Below, in pieces: positions 5,437-7,036 of a stretch of 7,036 nucleotides of DNA. Within the stretch, counting starts at the first letter, position 1. Each line of letters starts with the position of its first letter. Location of the stretch: contig PWGT01000168.1 of the NCBI GenBank assembly GCA_003554535.1, positions 1 to 7,036 of the forward strand, in the 5' to 3' direction. The stretch is from Syntrophomonadaceae bacterium. Lineage in GTDB: Bacteria; Bacillota_D; Dethiobacteria; DTU022; PWGO01. A program made the translations under genes and the position numbers. The notes below the pieces were generated by a model. That model was not told the origin of the DNA and searched no databases. It was given only the letters and a program-made list of their open reading frames with translations.

Positions 5437-6399
5437 ATGGGTGATAATTATCAAGGTATAAGTTATAAGCCACGAGGGATGTATGCTGCTCTTATAACTC
5501 CTTTCACTGAAGAAGGGAGAGTAAATGAAGAAGAGCTAAGGCGAATGATCAGTTGGTTGGTTGAAAAGGGGATAGATGGCGTAGTTCCTTTAGGTAGCCT
5601 TGGTGAGTTTATTCATCTTAACTCTGATGAGAAAAAAAGAGTTATCAAACTATCTGTTCAAGAATCTAATGGGCAAATAGATGTTTTACCGGGGGCAACA
5701 GGGACACACAGTGCTGATTGCATAGATCAAGGGAAATATGCTCAGGAAGTAGGTGCTGATGGTATTATGGTTGCACCGCCCTACTACTTAAAAATGACTC
5801 AGGAAATGGTAGAAGCACATTATGAAGATATTGCTTATTCATTGCCAGAGTTTCCACTTGTTCTCTATACTATCCCTATTTTTACAACTCCCATAAGTTA
5901 TGATGTGGTAAAACGGTTAAGCAGAATCACAAACGTAGTTGGTATGAAAGACAGTGGGGGAAGTATGGTTGATCAGATGAATTATATAGATAAAATAAAA
6001 ATTGCCGGTGAAGATATTAGTTATATTACTGGCAGAGAAGAAATGTTATTTCCTGCACTTGTTGCTGGTTCAAATGGAGCTGTAACCGGTTCTTGCGGAA
6101 TTATCCCAGAAGTAATTATGGCCATTTATAATTCTTTTTTGGAAGGCAACTATGAAAAAGCCCTTCAGCTGCAATATACAATCTTATATTTCGTCAGAGC
6201 CATGATGGCGGTTCCTTTTCCGTTAGGTTTCAAAGCTGCCTTGGAATGCAGAGGTTTTAATCCAGGGCCATCTAAACAAGTTTTGTCAAGTGCTGAAGAA
6301 TATAACTACTTTAAAGTGAGAAGCCGGATCTATAAAATACTGCATAGTATATATGATAGTAAATTCTTAAAAGATCATTCCCTTAACTGTGGTGTTTGA
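5437..6399 (+). CDS. DHDPS/NAL-superfamily class I aldolase (2-oxo-acid aldolase, not typical DapA)
   Basis: A TIM-barrel protein of 320 residues, slightly longer than typical 290-300-residue family members; the extra length is at both ends. The Schiff-base lysine is Lys171 in VVGMKDSGG, and the catalytic tyrosine is Tyr144 in LYTIP. Other family signs are AALITPF at 17-23, GVVPLGSLGEF at 48-58, APPYY at 113-117, GREEMLFPAL at 199-208 and NGAVTGSCGIIPE at 213-225. The family joins or splits pyruvate and an aldehyde. Changes from DapA are clear: GSLGE stands where DapA has GTTGE, and the loop after the tyrosine reads TIPIFTTP without the arginine of DapA's SRTG, which binds the aspartate-semialdehyde carboxylate. 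This argues against lysine biosynthesis and for cleavage of a 2-oxo-3-deoxy acid or another 4-hydroxy-2-oxo acid. The neighbours, a dehydratase and an aldehyde oxidoreductase, would make the substrate and use the product. Exact substrate unknown; reductase-like or dehydratase members of the superfamily are also possible. Confidence 0.85.
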   Translation: MGDNYQGISYKPRGMYAALITPFTEEGRVNEEELRRMISWLVEKGIDGVVPLGSLGEFIHLNSDEKKRVIKLSVQESNGQIDVLPGATGTHSADCIDQGKYAQEVGADGIMVAPPYYLKMTQEMVEAHYEDIAYSLPEFPLVLYTIPIFTTPISYDVVKRLSRITNVVGMKDSGGSMVDQMNYIDKIKIAGEDISYITGREEMLFPALVAGSNGAVTGSCGIIPEVIMAIYNSFLEGNYEKALQLQYTILYFVRAMMAVPFPLGFKAALECRGFNPGPSKQVLSSAEEYNYFKVRSRIYKILHSIYDSKFLKDHSLNCGV

Positions 6400-6605
6400 T
6401 ATATTAGATTGTGCATTAGAATTAAAAGAATATAAAATACCTGTGATGATGGATGAAGCAATGTGCTTATCTGATAATTCTTGAAACAATCCAATACCAG
6501 GAAAATATGGATAAGAGCAACTCTTTAGGTGAAAGTTACATTAGTACAGAGGCCAAAAAGATGTTTCTAAATAATGGTGTTTATGTAAATCATATATTCG
6601 ACTGA
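6392..6605 (+). pseudogene. Coding-like fragments in two frames, possibly a decayed gene
   Basis: Directly after the aldolase, one frame is open to TGA 6482-6484. It reads from GTG 6392, overlapping the aldolase stop, as about 30 residues that include LDCALELKEYKIPVMMDEA. A second frame, shifted by one base, runs from ATG 6453 to TGA 6603-6605 (50 residues) and includes STEAKKMFLNNGVYVNHIFD. A short alternative start, ATG 6507, has a weak AGGA before it. Both peptides have protein-like composition, and a single frameshift near 6465-6480 would join them, so a broken gene is plausible. The IPVMMDEA stretch could recall an enolase-superfamily dehydratase or a PLP-dependent decarboxylase/aminotransferase. 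I cannot choose, and chance open frames are not excluded. Confidence 0.28.
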
Positions 6606-6683
6606 GATTAATTTTCAGCTGTTGGTTCTTGGTTTATTTTATTCAACAGCACTGATTAAATATAACAAAAGGATATAAAGCCA
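6400..6683 (+). other. Intergenic region before the lipoprotein gene
   Basis: Apart from the two coding-like fragments and the inverted repeat listed separately, this region shows no RNA gene and no clear intrinsic terminator. Possible promoter pieces are TTGTGC at 6409-6414 with TATAAA at 6431-6436 (16-base spacer), and an isolated TATAAC at 6661-6666 just ahead of the ribosome-binding site. Both are weak. The length and lack of coupling suggest that the lipoprotein gene is a separate unit from the enzyme cluster. Confidence 0.3.
6618..6650 (+). repeat. Short inverted repeat, 7-bp arms and 19-base centre
   Basis: GCTGTTG at 6618-6624 and CAACAGC at 6644-6650 are perfect reverse complements. 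Outside them TCA and TGA also pair if two bases (6651-6652) are bulged. The centre is T-rich. No T-run follows on either strand, so it does not look like an ordinary terminator. An operator or a weak transcript-end hairpin is possible. It lies about 30 bases before the lipoprotein start. Confidence 0.4.
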
Positions 6684-7028
6684 TTGAAAGATAATAAAGC
6701 CTTAATTATATTACTTATATTATTCTCGTACTCATTACTTCTTATTGTAGGTTGTTCTGTGAACAAAGAGTACACAGAGCAAGGTAGATATGTACTAGTT
6801 TATGAAAAGGATGATAAGGCTTTCTGGTTTAATCCAGACTCGGTGAAATTATTCGAAGAATCAGTAGAAAAAATATACATAGAAGCAATGGTGTATATCG
6901 AACATAAAGCCTCTCATCCTTTTCCAATGAAGGAATATGCTCTATGGTATTTTCATCCTAAAGAAAAAAAATATAAGCCTACAAGTGTTTACTTTTATGA
7001 TTACGATGATGTGATTTTAGAGGAGTGA
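6684..7028 (+). CDS. Small lipoprotein of unknown function
   Basis: The predicted product has 114 residues and a lipoprotein signal peptide: a lysine-containing start, a hydrophobic stretch from about residue 6 to 22, and lipobox LIVGC with Cys24 as the expected lipid-modified residue. The mature part, about 91 residues, is acidic and rich in aromatic residues (for example YVLVYEKDDKAFWFNPDSV). It looks like a small beta-rich domain of the kind seen in surface-adhesin E-like proteins, where a strand is followed by a W/Y-F-D/N-P segment; that resemblance is only an impression. The TTG start at 6684 is preceded by AAAAGGA at 6667-6673 with a ten-base spacer. The gene is separated from the metabolic cluster by about 280 bases and appears unrelated to it. 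Its base composition looks more AT-rich than that of the first aldolase gene. The protein may end early compared with relatives, which I cannot test here. Confidence 0.65.
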   Translation: MKDNKALIILLILFSYSLLLIVGCSVNKEYTEQGRYVLVYEKDDKAFWFNPDSVKLFEESVEKIYIEAMVYIEHKASHPFPMKEYALWYFHPKEKKYKPTSVYFYDYDDVILEE

Positions 7029-7036
7029 TTTATTAA

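Noticed and set aside
5437..6399. Reading the class I aldolase as DapA of lysine biosynthesis.
   Set aside because: The DapA GTTGE motif and the substrate-binding arginine are absent, and no other lysine-pathway gene is present.
6331..6440. TATAAAATAC occurs twice, exactly 100 bases apart (6331 and 6431).
   Set aside because: It is a single AT-rich 10-mer; the first copy lies inside the aldolase coding sequence and the flanks do not match, so chance is the simplest explanation.
6513..6525. Small hairpin AAGAG-CAA-CTCTT considered as a terminator of the enzyme cluster.
   Set aside because: The stem is only five weak pairs and no T-run follows.

Overview
This 7.0 kb window is a compact catabolic gene cluster. 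All the genes read on the + strand. The moderately AT-rich sequence, strong AGGAGG-type ribosome-binding sites, TTG start codons and an aldehyde:ferredoxin oxidoreductase system together suggest an anaerobic Gram-positive bacterium of the Clostridia type (syntrophic, acetogenic or sulfate-reducing Peptococcaceae-like). That is an inference from gene content; no taxonomic marker gene is present.

Layout. Bases 1-59 hold the last codons of an upstream gene, probably acylating acetaldehyde dehydrogenase (DmpF/MhpF). A class II 4-hydroxy-2-oxovalerate aldolase (DmpG/MhpE, 60-1094) follows with no gap, then an IlvD/Edd-family iron-sulfur dehydratase (1106-2785). A 171-base leader with a long inverted repeat (2786-2956) separates this first block from a second: a four-cluster ferredoxin-like electron-transfer subunit (2957-3349), a tungsten-type aldehyde:ferredoxin oxidoreductase (3351-5192), a MoaD/ThiS-like protein ending in Gly-Gly (5176-5433), and a DHDPS/NAL-superfamily class I aldolase (5437-6399). 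Genes in the second block are overlapping or nearly so, with signs of translational coupling. After it come about 280 bases with coding-like fragments in two frames (possibly a decayed gene) and a small inverted repeat, then a gene for a small lipoprotein of unknown role (6684-7028).

How the genes may work together. IlvD/Edd dehydratases turn 2,3-dihydroxy acids, including sugar acids, into 2-oxo-3-deoxy acids. Both aldolase families split 4-hydroxy-2-oxo acids into pyruvate plus an aldehyde. The aldehyde can then go to acyl-CoA through the DmpF-type dehydrogenase, or to the free acid with ferredoxin reduction through the oxidoreductase. The cluster therefore reads as a non-phosphorylating sugar-acid (or deoxy-sugar-acid) degradation module with two aldolases and two aldehyde outlets. 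The individual families are well supported. The substrate and the pathway are inference. Residue changes in the dehydratase and in the DHDPS-like aldolase argue against plain branched-chain amino acid or lysine biosynthesis.
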